From Otatea glauca (lineage: Eukaryota > Streptophyta > Magnoliopsida > Poales > Poaceae), in assembly GCA_036346275.1 (NCBI GenBank), contig CM070711.1, forward strand, positions 69,191,782 through 69,255,781: a stretch of 64,000 bases of DNA. The letters run 5' to 3'. The translations under genes and the position numbers were made by a program. The stretch's first letter is position 1; each line of letters starts with the position of its first letter. The notes beneath the pieces were generated by a model that did no database searches, was not told where the DNA came from, and saw only the letters and a program-made list of their open reading frames with translations. Below, piece by piece: positions 24,238 through 36,600 of the stretch.

Positions 24238-24440
24238 GCACATCGGTGGCGGTTCTTAAAAGAACCGCCGCGATAACATTATCTGTGGCGGTTCGTATAC
24301 GAACCGCCACGATAATACATTATCGATGGCGATTACGTATACAAACCGCCACGAGATAATGTTATCGATGGCGGTTACGTATCGAACCGCCACAGATAAT
24401 GTTATCGATGGCGGTTCTTTCTAAGAACCGCCAGCGATAA
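24238..24440. repeat. Internal block of CACTA subterminal-type repeats
   Basis: GTGGCGGTTCTTAAAAGAACC, GGCGGTTCGTATACGAACCGC and similar inverted pairs, about eight half-sites, of the same type as the element termini. It lies 5 kb inside the element between the TNP2-like and PF03004-like genes and is followed by a TATA box, copying the layout of the true left end. Confidence 0.88.
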
Positions 24441-24449
24441 TACTCCATC

Positions 24450-24457
24450 TATAAATA
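24450..24457 (+). promoter_or_regulatory. TATA box after the internal repeat block
   Basis: TATAAATA ten bases after the last internal repeat, the same octamer and spacing style as at 19,640. It is followed by a C/T-rich leader and a GC-rich short open frame (24,472-24,750), which is probably the first exon of the PF03004/Ulp1-type transcript. Confidence 0.6.
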
Positions 24458-24757
24458 ATAGATCCGGCCGCTTGTACCCTTTACCCTTAAAACTCCGCCC
24501 TTCTCTCTTCTACCCTAAAACCCTTGAGCTTCACGTGCTCGACACCGTCCCCCCCCCCCGCGCGCCGACGCCGTCCCGAACCGGCGCCCTCGGCGCGTCC
24601 CCAGCGACGCCGACCAGTAGTCGCCGCCCTCGCCTTCGCGCTCGACGCCGCCCGACTCGGCGCCCTCCGGCTGTCCCCAACGACGCCGACCCGCCGACAC
24701 CGCCCCAGTGCCACATTTTCTGCTGTGCTCTACTCGTCATGTTCTTGTGATTAGCAT

Positions 24758-25900
24758 GCATGGTTGCGTGCATTTTGGATGATTCTACTGCTACATGCAT
24801 CTCTTGATCGGCCACGTGATCGCCTGCTTTCTTGCGTTGCTCACGTCCAAAACACTTCCATCAGTACACTATCATGTCTTTGTTGTGCCTTTGGAACACT
24901 TAGTCATCAACTAATTAGGAATAAACATGTCAAACAAGCAAAAAGCCGACCTTTTACGACGGTCGGAACAAAATAGTGCGGGGCATGGAATTATTTTTGA
25001 GCGATTTAGCACAAGATGAATACACCCATAGCACAAAACATCATTTTAGGAGTTATTGTCTATTGCAAACACTTTTCTGTGTCATGATTAAGACCATGGG
25101 ATCCTAAAGAGACAAGTTTATATATATATATATGGTTACTGCTGTGCAAGCTCTTAGAAGAAGGGTATCACCGGTTTCTTGCATGATTTGTGCACTGTTG
25201 GGGATATTGAAATCCTTTTGGCCGGTTAATAAACAGTGCTTCACTGTTGGGGATATTGAAATCCTTTCGATCGGTTAATTATTGCCAAGAGACAACCACC
25301 ACCATCATGCATGAGTATGTGCCAATTGTTTCTTTAAGCAAGCAACAGGAGCAAGAATTAATTAACTTGCCTAATTTTCTTAGAATATTGATCTAGACAA
25401 TCGGAGCCCGCTCAACTTGAAAAGTCTTGAAGCCTAACCCGTCACACCAAAATCTTGAAGCTCATTTATACTTATTAGATTTAACTCACACTTCATTCTT
25501 CGCTTCTACCATATTTTAGAACTAGCTAAGAATGCTACGGATCATCTTCCACTTGTTGCATCTGCATGCTTTGTTACGTAGTCATCCACTTGCCCTACAT
25601 GTTTTCATCTTCCACTTGTCCTACATGTTTTATTTAGATTGAGTTTCATTAATGCAAACCATGGGCGTTGCAAGGTGTATGTGTGTAGCATTTTAGTGCT
25701 CCTTTGTATGCACCATAGCTACATATTGGGTCCACAAAATTTACAACCAATCGAACTAGTTCAAGAGTTAATGCTTGCTTAATTAGTTTTGTTACGAGCT
25801 AATTAAGTATCTTGCTCTTGCAAAATCATTTTCATCTTAGCAACACACAATATTACACAGGACAAGACATCCATGCTTTGAAATTCCATGAGATGATTCT
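24758..25900. other. Intron-like AT-rich stretch of the CACTA second gene
   Basis: No coding signal. It contains a TA microsatellite at 25,118-25,133 and a 49-bp direct duplication (CACTGTTGGGGATATTGAAA at 25,193 and again at 25,242). A small CTTCCACTTG...CTACATG duplication lies near 25,545-25,630. It most likely represents a long intron between the 5' leader and the PF03004-like exons. Confidence 0.55.
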
Positions 25901-25929
25901 GTAATAATTGTGAAAATTATGTTTGGGTT

Positions 25930-27310
25930 GAGCTGTAGTTCTAATGGAGCCCAAACCGAGCCTATAGTGGAGGAGAGCCCGAGCGGTACCTTACCCTCCA
26001 CCCAACCACCGAATGTGCCGAGGCCTCCACCGCTGCTGCGATGATGCTCTGTTGCAAGGCGCCGAGGACGAGGAAAACTAAGAAGCTCAAGGCGGTACAC
26101 CATCTCGGAGGTCTTAGATCTGGGGCCCTGTTGCCGAGAAAATCGTGACAAAATACGAGTCAACATGCGGGTACATCGTAGGGATAAAGTGCCAATCACC
26201 TATTCGGATTGGCATAAAGTGCCCCGAGCCACCAAAGAGGATCTGTGGACGAGCTCAAAGAAACCTTGAATTCCCGAAGGAGCCAAGATCTTGTGCGTCG
26301 CGACGCATTGATGACCATGGATGCGGCGTGGAGAAACTTCAAGCGGTGAACACAAATTATGTGAAGCAAAACCGGTCGACCATCGGAGAGTACCCAAGAT
26401 TGGAGCCATATTGGGATGAGTTTGTGGCGATGAAGCAATCGGAGCGGCAAGGAAGTCGGTGAGGACCACATTAGCATCGCAAGAAGGAATACTCACCCCA
26501 CGGACTTGGCACGAGTGGGTGCGCGGTAAAATTGCTCAATGGGAGAGGCAAGAATTAGAAGCGGTCCAATTGGTGGCACAAGTCCCTTGATCGGACTACG
26601 GGCCGAGTGAAGCACTACGTGCTAGCGAGGCGTATATGTTGTCTCTTCGGGGTTTATCATTCAAGAGCGGTGAAGACGAAGCAATGGCGCAACGAGTTCA
26701 CGAGTTTCACGCCCGATCCACCCAAGGATCTTTTCACCCGCACGGGGAGAAAGACGAGCTAACAGCGACCCTAGGAAACAAAGAGCACCACAGTGGACAC
26801 GGCGTCGGGGTCAAGGTTCCATGGAGGAGTGGATTCCTGAGCACGGAGACTCTTATAGGAGTCGAAAGAGAGCTAAAGATGAGCGGTGAGAAGGAAATGG
26901 AAATGATGAAGGAAAGGGTTGCGAGAAATACAAGGCACCATTGAAGAACAAGTTGAGCGACAAGTACAACAAGCCTTGAGTCGATCGCGAGCCCACAGCG
27001 TTTTCTCGATCCTACAGTCGTCGCGGCGAGCTTGCACGTCCACGCCATTGGCGTAGCGGACAACAACCATTATCACGTGGGCGACATACGGGACCCACAC
27101 CTGTCGACTCAACGTGCGTGATGAACATATTTATGCAGTGCTCACGGGGTAGTCTATCCGTGCTAAGAAGGGGTGTCTGCACAATACCGATAGCGCCAGT
27201 TATGCAAAGGTCCAAGTGGACACGGTATTTGCACGATTCTTCGAGATCGGATGGAAAAACCCACCAATGATGAGATAACTACTCTAGGAAGTGTCGTCCA
27301 CTCATTCATC
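25930..27310 (+). pseudogene. Plant transposase Ptta/En/Spm (PF03004)-like gene, broken
   Basis: Plus-strand fragments match the plant Ptta/En/Spm family seen beside TNP2 in grass CACTA elements. The clearest part is 26,145-26,462 (FPKEPRSCASRRIDDHGCGV, NYVKQNRSTIGEYPRLEPYW, DEFVAMKQSE). Next comes 26,600-26,950, with FKSGEDEAMAQRVHEFHARS, GSFHPHGEKDELTATLGN and a KEMEMMKERVA coiled-coil-like end. A further TPCRLNV-type cysteine-poor segment with YAKVQVDTVF lies at about 27,100-27,300. The role is inferred from the family: a TNPA/TNP1-type protein that binds the subterminal repeats. Indels break the frame at least five times. Confidence 0.75.
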
Positions 27311-27499
27311 CAATGGCGCAAGCGTGACATCGCCTTGGACCATGCGAGGCCATCCTCTCTGCGATACAATCCTCGCATCCGTCACGGACTGAGAGTGAAA
27401 CAGGGAAGAAGCAAAATGAGGTAGAAAAGAAATGCATTAAGGACCCCATCAAGATGGCCACCGTTAGTACTCCAAAGCGAAACCTATAACACACAGTAC

Positions 27500-28620
27500 T
27501 TCAAATGACAAACCTACAACCTCGATCCCAAAATTGGCACATTAGACAAGTCAGATGTCGGCCAGGTCGGTGAGGCGGGATCGAGTATGATGTCGTGCGA
27601 CAAAAAGTAAGGGCAAGCGAAGTCGATGACCAAGATGATCAACAAAGATTGAAATTCGGTAGGGAAGCCCTTGGTCACCGCTTCGAAGTTAAAAAGTCTA
27701 ACACCCATGATGCAGCGATTACATGCATGGTACTTAGATCGATCCAACCAAGACGTACTCCCAAAGATGATCACTGCAATTTTCCGTGAGGAACATTTTC
27801 ACCATGAGGGCCATGGCTACTTCTTAATAGAATTCGATAACTTGCACAACTTGTTCTATCACGGCGCCCTCGACATATCTTTTTGAGATCTTTGGTCACT
27901 TGTAAGTGTCTAATATATTAATCTTGGCCTACATTCACGTAATACCGATAAATTTCATGTCTAACTAATTCGTTATATAGATACGAGATGATTGAAGTAC
28001 GAAGAACCAAGGGCGGTGGGATTCCTCGACCGAAACGGTTTGCCAACATGAAATCAAAAGAGTACCAAAGGAGGTCGAGGAGTACGTATATAAAGTTTTG
28101 ATTAAACTACAAGACAAGGAGTTTATACTTTTGCCATACAATTTTAAGTAAGTTGCTCACTAGCTAGTTAAATTACTCGTTTATTTCGTTATTTACTCGA
28201 TGTAAGGACTAATGGTGGCATCATGCATGTGTATGTAGCTTCCATTGGATTCTCGTAATAATTCATCCGAAAAAGAGCAAGATCTCGATCATGGATCCAC
28301 TAGATAAACCTAAAAAGACTTTGAAGAGATGACACATTTAGTGAATGAGGCGTTCAAAAGATATTGTCGAAGAGCTCGAGATACCGCCCATACCACAAAT
28401 CCCTTACAATCCGTCACGAAGTTTCCTAGACGCATACGAAGGGAATACTCTTATATCATATTTCATAGTAAATAGCTCCTTCGACGACATCTTAGTTCAT
28501 TCGATTTTTGCGGTGTCACAAGCGGTAGAAGGAACAAATTTATGTGGGTACTTAGTGTGCGATACATGCGCCAAATCTTATCATGCGCAATAAAAGACAA
28601 TGGCGTAGAGGTCAGTCATG
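27500..28620 (+). pseudogene. Ulp1-like cysteine protease domain of the CACTA element, broken
   Basis: The upstream part carries TASKLKSLTPMMQRLHAWYL and HFHHEGHGYFLIEFDNL (27,670-27,885). An intron follows (donor GTAAGT at about 27,902, acceptor TATATAG before ATACGAGATG at about 27,982). The protease domain shows LQDKEFILLPYNF, a second intron (GTAAGT at 28,149 to GTATGTAG at 28,240), FHWILVIIHPKKSKISIMDP with candidate catalytic His and Asp, and finally AVEGTNLCGYLVC with the candidate catalytic Cys at about 28,548. These residues follow the His-Asp-Gln-Cys order of Ulp1 (C48) proteases. A frameshift after DPLDKP and a return later break the domain. Its role in CACTA elements is not known. 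Confidence 0.8.
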
Positions 28621-29203
28621 CCGACATGACACATTGATTCACACCACTCAATTTCTATATTCTCTCTTAATTTTGTTTTTATACTTACAGCGCCTCAAGT
28701 TGTCTACGGTAGGATCGCTTCCTTCAAAATCCAAGACATTCTGGGCCACTCGCCTACTTCATCATGAAGGAAATAATCAACAAAATGGCGAGTTTTATGG
28801 CGAAGACAACAACGATCCAATCATCCATACTCTTGTCCCAAATCACATGTCTTCAACCTCCAAGACCCGTAGGCTTCTAGTTTACCTCCACTAGTTTAGG
28901 CTTTTTTACTTCAATTCTGTTTCATTACAAAGTGTAAATAACTCTTTGTTCCTTTCAAATGGGAACCCCTTCTTTTGCCAATGTCACTTATTTTGTCAGT
29001 GGTTGTGCAAGCCTTTTGGATGCAAGTACTCTTCATAGATATTTTGTATATTGTCTTATATATGACTGTTTGAGCATCGTGTTATCATCACATCCTCGAT
29101 ATTATGACTTCCCTGTAATCAGATAGGAACATTTATATCGTGAGCTATATGAACCTTTTCTTTGTCATGGACTAACCACCTTGTATATCTATTATATAGA
29201 TAT

Positions 29204-30107
29204 TGACGAATACTAATAAAAAGGATACCCCAACAGCCCGAAGCGACGAGCCAGCAGATCCTCAAGCATACCTCCACTTCAACAGCCGCGCGCCTGCCCG
29301 CCACGACCGAATCACTGCGAGATCACGAAGGCATCCGCTTAGGCCGGCGGGGAAGCGAATCCGACCAGAGACAGCGCTCCCGACCCCTCTTGGCGGGCGG
29401 GATCTCCGACTCAACCAAACCAAGGTGGTGAGCGCCGAGTGCCGCGTGTCGTCCTCCTCGCGACCTACCGCCACGTACCCTCGGATAAGGTCAATCGGGC
29501 GACTATACGAGGGCGGTGGCTCCTTCCCAAGAAGATCCGGTGGTCAGAGAAGACAAAGCTTCCGGCCCATCAACCGGTCACGTCAAAGACGAGCGCACGC
29601 TCCTCCCGAGGCACACCGTCACGCACCTCGGCGTCGGCGATTCGCAAGGATCACGAGAGGGCAAGTCGCTACTTCCCGAGAAATACCTAACCTCCCGACC
29701 ACCAAGGCTACCAACCCGGCATGGGCAAGGCGGGTGGCGACGATCCACGGGGCGAAGGACCGGAGCTCCTAGCGTAGGTCGCCTCGCTTTCCTCCTAACT
29801 CTCGATGTAACCTCCCCTTCCTTTTGTATAAAAGGAGGCGGGGCTAAGCGATTCAAAGGACAACGAGCAAGAACAAGAAAGGGAGAGAGCGCTATCAAAC
29901 TCCTCTCGCTAAGCCATTGGCATTCTCGCTTGTAAAACTTTGTGCGATCATCTGTACCAAGAGTAATACAACACCACCACACACGAATCGGGTAGGGACC
30001 TTGGCCGAACGGATACATCTTGGACTCACGAGTCTAACCATTCAGGAGTGGAACGACGACCCCTAGACTTACAAATTTTACTTGCCGCGCTCCGCAAAAC
30101 GCCGCGG
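29204..30107 (+). repeat. 5' LTR of the Tat-like element
   Basis: 904 bp, starting TGACGAATACT. A TATA box (TATAAAA, 29,827-29,833) lies about two thirds in, followed by the GGAGGCGGGGC start-site region and a CAAGAGTAATACAACACC-type 3' part. The last bases are degraded (GCCGCGG against GCCGACA in the 3' LTR). The sequence after it (TTAGGCGCGCGCTGTAGGGG) should hold the primer-binding site, which is no longer clear. Confidence 0.88.
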
Positions 30108-30429
30108 TTAGGCGCGCGCTGTAGGGGACTTGGCGCGTCTTCATCACCATCTCGGATTCCGTTTATCTCCCGATGGCATCCACCCATGCGGCGGCATGAT
30201 CGCGCCGGGAACCGGATCGCCGGCTCCTCGACCGCCGTCACCCCGACGGAGGGCTCACGCCGTCCCCCGCTCTCGGAAGACAGCGCCGTGAGAGCTTGGG
30301 CGTCCTCTCCGGCAACCGTAAGCTCGGCTTGGGCGCCTGCGAGCCCCGGCCGGAACCGAGGAGTGCTCGCCGCGCCTCGCGAAGACTCCGTAGGCGGCGG
30401 GTGACCATGTCACCCCGTAGGCTCGCGAT

Positions 30430-32935
30430 GGTGGCGATGGTCTTTACGACAATATCGTCGACCTAGAAGAGACTTTCGCGAACCTTCGACGGTTTCGCAT
30501 AAAGCTCAACCAGTGAAGTCGCCTTCGGTCCCCAAAGGAAAGCTCTTAGGCTTCATCGTCTCGAGCGAGGCATCGAGGCCAATCGGGAGAAGATCTCGGC
30601 GATCGCGAGGATGGGCGGTCGGCAACCTCAAAGGGGTCGGTGGCCGGATGCCCGCGGCTTTGAGCCGTTCGTGTCTCGCCTCGTGAACGCGAATGCCGCT
30701 CTATAGGTCGCTCAAGAAATCCGACCGCTTCGCTTGGACACACGAGGCTCGAGAGGCCCTCACCGCTTGAAGGCCTTCTGTCCTCGCCGCGATCTGATCG
30801 CCCGGCACGGTGAACCGCCCTCCTCTACATCATTGCCACTACCCAAGTCGTCGTAGCGGCCCTCGTGGTGGAGCGAGCGGAAGAAGGCCGTGAGCTCAAG
30901 GTACAACGGCCGGTCTACTTCATCAGTGAGGTACTTTCCGAGTCCAAAACTCGGTACCCACAGGTGCAGAAGTTACTCTACGTGGTGCTCATCGCAAAGA
31001 GGAAACTCGTTCACTACTTCGATCAACACGCCATCACTGTGGTGACCACGTCCCCACTAGGCGAGATCATCCACAATCGCGATGCCTCGGGAAGGATAGC
31101 CAAATGGGCGCTCGAGCTTAGCGGCCATGGCATAATATCGTCCTCGGACGGCGATCAAATCGCGAGCTCGCCGACTTCGTCGCCGAGTGGATCAAGCCTG
31201 AGCACCACCGGTGGTGAAGACCCGTCTTGGACAATGTACTTGACGGGTCTTACACCAAGAATGGCGCGGCGCGGAGTCGCCATCATCTCCCACTCGAACG
31301 AGCTGTCGCCATAAGGTTGCTCTTGACGCGACCAACAACATTGCCGAGTCGAGGCTCGTCAACGGTCTCGGATCGCCGCCGACCTCGGTGCTCGCCGGCT
31401 CGTCCACGGGACTCCAAGCTTGTCGTCGACCAAGTCATGAAGGCTGCGGGCCCCGAGACGCCCGCATGGCCGCAGCTTCGTCGAGAAGTCGCCGGCTCGA
31501 GGAGCGGTTCAAGGGTTTCGAGCTTCACCATAGCTACCGACGCTACAATGGCGAGGCCGATCACCTGGCCAATCTTGCCTCCAGCAGAGAGCCTGTCCCG
31601 CCCGGGATCTTCGTCTCTGACCTCCTGCGGCCTTGTCGGTGGACTCGGCGGTGGCGGCCACCCGACCAATCGGCCGACAGTCGCCCGGCCGACGCGCGGT
31701 CGGGCGAAGACTTGGCCGGATCGCCGCGGTGTGCTAGCACTTGAGTCCGACCGAGGAGGCCCTACATCGACCGTTTGTGGACGGGTCACTTCCCAGACCG
31801 ACCGAGGCCCGGCGCCTCGCCCGGCGGGCAAAATCCTTCGTCCTGATCGGCCCAGACCTCTACAAAAGGAGTCCCTCCGGGGTCCTCCAAAAATGTATCT
31901 TGACCGACCAAGGAAAACAAATTCTTTGGACAACATACACGGGAATCTGCGGTCACCACGCAAAGACCCGATCTCTTGTGGGAAAGGCCTTTCGACAAGG
32001 TTTCTACTAGCCAACCGCTGTGTCAGACGCCGAGCATATCGTACGCACCTGTGAAGGATGCGAGTTCTTTGCTCGGCAGACGCATCTGCCGGCCAAGCTT
32101 CTGAGACGATCCCCATCACGTGGCCTTTTGCGTCGGGGACTCGATTTGGTCGAACCTTCGAGAAAGCGCCCGGGGGCTTCACCCACCTACTCGTCGCGGT
32201 AGACAAGTTCACCAAGTGGATAGAGGCCAAGCCGGTCGTGAGCGCCACGTCGGTACAAGCGGCCATCTTCTTCCGCGACATCGTTTTTAGGTTTGGAGTC
32301 CCAAACTCCATCATCACCGGCAACGGAACACGATTCACGGGAAGGAATTTCTCGAGTTCTCGTGGCGACTTCAACATCCGTGTCGATTGGGCGCGATAGC
32401 CCATCCGCGGACTAACGGCGGTCGGCGCACTAACGGCATGATCCTTCAGGACTCAAGCGCGGATCTTGATCGGCTCGAGCATTTCGCAGGGCGCTGGGTA
32501 GCCGAGCTGCCCTCCGTGCTCTGGAGTCTGCGGACCACGCCGAGCCGGGCGACCGGGTTCACACCGTTCTTTATGGTGTTCGGCGCTGAAGCCGTTTTGC
32601 CCACTGACCTGGAATACGGCTCCCGAGATTGCAAGCCGATGAGGCTCGGGGCTCGCCTCACAACAAGGCGCCATCGACCCATTTCGGCGAGGCGCGGCGT
32701 GGCCGTCTGCGATCGGCGGATATCAACAAGCCTGCGCGCTACCACGGCCGCCAAGTTCGAGGACGATCCTTGGTATTTGGCGACTTGGTTCTGCGTCGGG
32801 TCGGACAACCAAAGATAAGCACAAGTGGCGCCCCACGGAGGGTCCTTTCACCGTCGTGGAAGTTCTCCAACCCGCACCTTCCGACTCAAGGGCGCCGATG
32901 GTCGCATCCTCCTAATGCCCGAACATTGAAAAGTT
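30430..32935 (+). pseudogene. Ty3/gypsy pol remnant: RT end, RNase H, integrase
   Basis: Starts near the reverse-transcriptase active-site region and continues with ETFANLRRF, KGKLLGFIVS-like and TRLKAFL-like segments in changing frames. The RNase H entry is clear at 30,865-31,140 (VYFISEVLSESKTRYPQVQK, EIIHNRDASGRIAKWALEL). A second RNase-H-like part follows to about 31,620 (SKLVVDQVMK). Integrase follows: zinc-finger part with GICGHHAKT and CEGCEFFARQTHLPA, then core AVDKFTKWIEAKP and FRFGVPNSIITGNGTRF. The second catalytic Asp, normally in ITDNGTQF, is Gly here (GGC at 32,319). More than ten indels or stops are present. gag, protease and the N-terminal half of RT are absent. Confidence 0.87.
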
Positions 32936-32939
32936 AAGG

Positions 32940-33600
32940 CGATTCTATCCTAAACTCTTTTCCTCTTCCTAGCATGCTCTTTACCTTCTTCCTTCCGAGC
33001 ACACAGTCGCCGTCACGACACTAAAGAGCTGCCTTCGGCGCCCCGTTCAGTACTCGGTCGGCACTGCGCGGGTTGATGACCCAACCAACCACAAGGTCCT
33101 TCCCGGCGGTAACTCCTTTGACCCAAGTGCTCTGACCTCGCCCGGGCTATGGTTGCTAACACTTCGCGGAAGAAGGAAGTACCCGAGTGGAGTGACCTTT
33201 GGGTCGGCGAGAACACTCCTCCCGCACGAACTCAGCTATCCCACGCGCTTATGAGGGCACGTGACCCGACCGTCATGAGGTCCATCCCGCGGTAACCCTC
33301 TCAACCCAAGTGTTACGGCCTCGCCCACGGCTACGGTTGCTAAGTAGCACTTTGCGGAAGAAGGAAGTGCCCGTGGAAAGATCCTGGCCGGTCTAGAACA
33401 CTCCTATCCCTCACAAGTCGCCTAACACGTGCATAGCCAAGTCTCCAATCCACCTCGCTCCTCCCAAAACAACCCGACCCTACGCACAAGTGGCCCTGCG
33501 GTCCTTAGGGCTATGGTCGACAAACGCCTCATCCTAAATACGAAAAAGGACGAGGGCGATTCGGGACTTGATAATTTCAAGATTGTTTAATAACGGTCTT
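32940..33600. other. Spacer between pol and the antisense ORF
   Basis: Non-coding by eye. Two related blocks repeat here: GGTAACTCCTTTGACCCAAG (33,110) and GGTAACCCTCTCAACCCAAG (33,291), each followed by GCGGAAGAAGGAAGT. They form a diverged tandem duplication with a period near 182 bp. Confidence 0.6.
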
Positions 33601-36600
33601 TACAATCTAAGAAGGATAAAGCTAACTTTTTCTACTCTTCTTGGCGGCGGCCGGTGGCGGCGGAGAGTTGGCGCCTCGCTTCTGGAAGGCGGCTGCGGCG
33701 GGATGCGGTGGCGATCTCCGGCGTCGCGGCTCAACCAAGAGCTCGAACCGTCGATCTCCTCGTCGATCCGGTTCCAGCCACGCCGCTCCCCACCACCGCG
33801 AGTCGATGCCGTCGTAGTCACGAGATGGTGTTGACCAGTACCGATGAAGCTCAAGCGCAGCCACGGTGACCACCGCCTCTTCTCTGGTCGGCACTCGGGC
33901 GGTAGCGGGCAAGGGCACTCGGGCTGCCGGCTCAGGATGCGATCGCGGACCTCCGACCGCCTTGCGGAGGGCCTCGGCTCGGCGCTCATCTCGGCCGACC
34001 GTCCTCGGCAACCTTCAGCGCCGCCGGGCCTCGTCCCGCCACGATCGCCACGTCACGGCGGCGAAGCCGTTCTCTGCGCCTCCGACGGCGCTTTCGATTC
34101 TTCGCGCCTCTGCGGTGCGGAGATTTTGGATAAGTTCGCCACGTGGTCGCACCCCAAACTTAATTGAAGAATTGAGACACTTACCGCCGCGAGTTGGTCG
34201 ATTGCGGCTTCCGACTTGGCGCCTCGTATGAAGTCTTCATTTCGGCGGCTCATACGGCGATCGCGCTCGCCGGCGAACTCGGCGGCGTCCCTCGAACCTT
34301 GTTCGCTCGGTCCGCAGACGTGTTACTGCGTTTGCGCGATCCTCCGCGCAACAGCGGCATCCTTGGCCTCGGTGACCTCGTCGAGGACTCGATTCGCCAT
34401 TTCGCCCTCAAAGCCTTGGCTCCTGGCGCTCATCATGAAGGGCCTTTGTGGCCTCTTCAAATCCTTGGCGGATCACCACCGCCTCGACCGCCTAATGCGC
34501 GAGGCCTCTGGGCTAGGCGCGGCTCAAGCGCGCAGCCTGATGCACTCCTCCGCTGCCGCGCGTTGGATCGGCCGGAGCGCCGCGAGCTCGACCGACGCAC
34601 GGCGATCCATAAGTCTTTGCAAAAATGTGGACACTCAGTTAGTCGCGCGGAAGAACTATAAAAATGTGCAGCGAATCGAACTTTTGGTGACCTACAGGCG
34701 TCGGGCCGGACTCCCGACCATCATATCCAAATACGGTGGAAGACTTGAGCAAGGGCTAGACCTTCACGGATCGCCTATATCTCGGCGGCGCCAGTAGCGC
34801 CTTGCCGAAGGTGGCCCACTCGCTCTCCTCCGCTCACCCATGATGCCCGACAGAATTACACCCGGCGCGCGCCTCGCTCGCCGTTCGGGCGGGGCGCCAC
34901 CCGTCCAAAGCACCATGGGCAAGGGTGACGAGGTCAACCTTCAGAAATCCTCGGCGACTTGCGCTGAGGGCATCGGTCGGCACCTCCCCACGGGGGTCGG
35001 GCACCTCCGTCGCCGCTCGCCACGGCGGGCGCGATCACCGCAACGCCGTTGTCTCATCCTCGAAACGAGCGATCACGTCGTCGGAGAATCCCGCCGAGGC
35101 GCGGGAGTTCTTCTTCGGCACGACCTCCGGTGGGGCTCTGTCCCTCGAAGCGACCGCGCCCTCGGACGCCGACGCTGCGACCTTCGCCACCCAACCGGGT
35201 CACCAAATCACCGGCGCCACATTACTTGCGGGGCGATGTGGCACGCCCGATCACCCCAAGATAGGCGCCAGCGTTGCAAAGATGCAAGAGTCGCTCGGCG
35301 GCTTTGCCAAAAAAAAATGCTCCAAAATAAAATAATAATACACTTACAAGGCCGAAGCGGGTGCGTGGCATGCGCGCCTCTTCTGCGGCCCCGCCATGGC
35401 AAGTCGGCGGTCGCTTCCTGAAGCCACCTCCACCGAGACGCTGCGACGACCGCAAGCGCAAGATCACCCCCACCGAGGATCCGTGGCCACGGGCCCGTGA
35501 TGCCGCCCTCGGCCGAGTCCGCTTCGGGCGCCGCCGATCGGCGGTCGGAAAAACCCACCATAGGGGTGGCCGAGGCACTCCGCCGTTGTCGATGGAAGTC
35601 GTCCCCGCAGCGGTGGTCTCGACACATCCTCGCCGCGCCTTGCCGCGTAGCGTTCCTTACTTTCTTCCTCCTCCTTTCCTCCTTCCGCCTCTTGCGGGAG
35701 AGTCGACCTCTAGCCCTCGCCGGGCGGCCGCCATCGCTTCCTTATCCCGGGAGCGGCGCTGGAAGACATCCCCATGAGCCCCGAGAGGATGCGGGAATGT
35801 CGGTCAAGTCGAAGGACGAGAGAAAGAGAGCGAAAGGAATTTCACCGGCTTACAGATTCGGGCGGAAAAGCCGCCGAGAATGGCTCGGGTGGCCATCCGT
35901 GGCCCACAGCATGGCCTTCCGAACGCCGCCACCCGAGCCTCCACCTCGAGCGCGGCCAGCTCGGGTTCGCCATCCTCGCCCGGTCGGACGGCCCATGCAT
36001 ACGGAGCGAGTGCGGCACGTGCACAAGTGGTTGCACGCGCATCCCCATGAAGGCGCGCACAACCACGTCCCCGGTGAGCCCGCCTCCTTTGAGCCCCGAT
36101 CGCTCCACGATCGGGCGGCATTCTTCTCCCTCTTTTGGCGCCCAGTTCCACCGCTCCTCCGCCACGGAAGCTCTCGGTGAAACGAGGGCGCCGTCGCCGG
36201 CGTTTGAGCGTAGAGCCATTGAACGCCACCCTTGTTAGGCGAGGCGCTTCACCTCCGTGTACTCCGTGCTCGACCGGGCGGCCGAGGGCCGAGCCACCAG
36301 AGGCGCCACGGCCCGAGGCGGCTGTCCTTCGAGCCTTGCACGGAAGAAGTGCCTCCACAACGCCAGCCGCGGCTCGATCCCCAAGAAGGCCGCCGGCGTG
36401 ATGAAGATGGCGATGTGGAGGACCCCATTAGGGTTGAGATGGTGCACCTCCACCTTGTAATGAAACAACGACCCCGGACGAGCGGGTGCGTGGCGAGCCA
36501 AAGCCGCTCGAGAACGAGGCGGGCACCACGATCTCGTCGCCCGTGGCGGGGTGATAGCCCGGCCGGCACCCTCCAAGGAAGGTCTGCGGCATGAGGAAGC

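Noticed and set aside
31283..32404. Minus-strand 373-aa frame
   Set aside because: It is the shadow of the plus-strand integrase and RNase H region, whose motifs are clear.
35497..36594. Plus-strand Arg/Pro-rich frames of 120-227 aa
   Set aside because: They lie opposite the antisense PF04195-type ORF and have no motif; GC-rich shadow frames.
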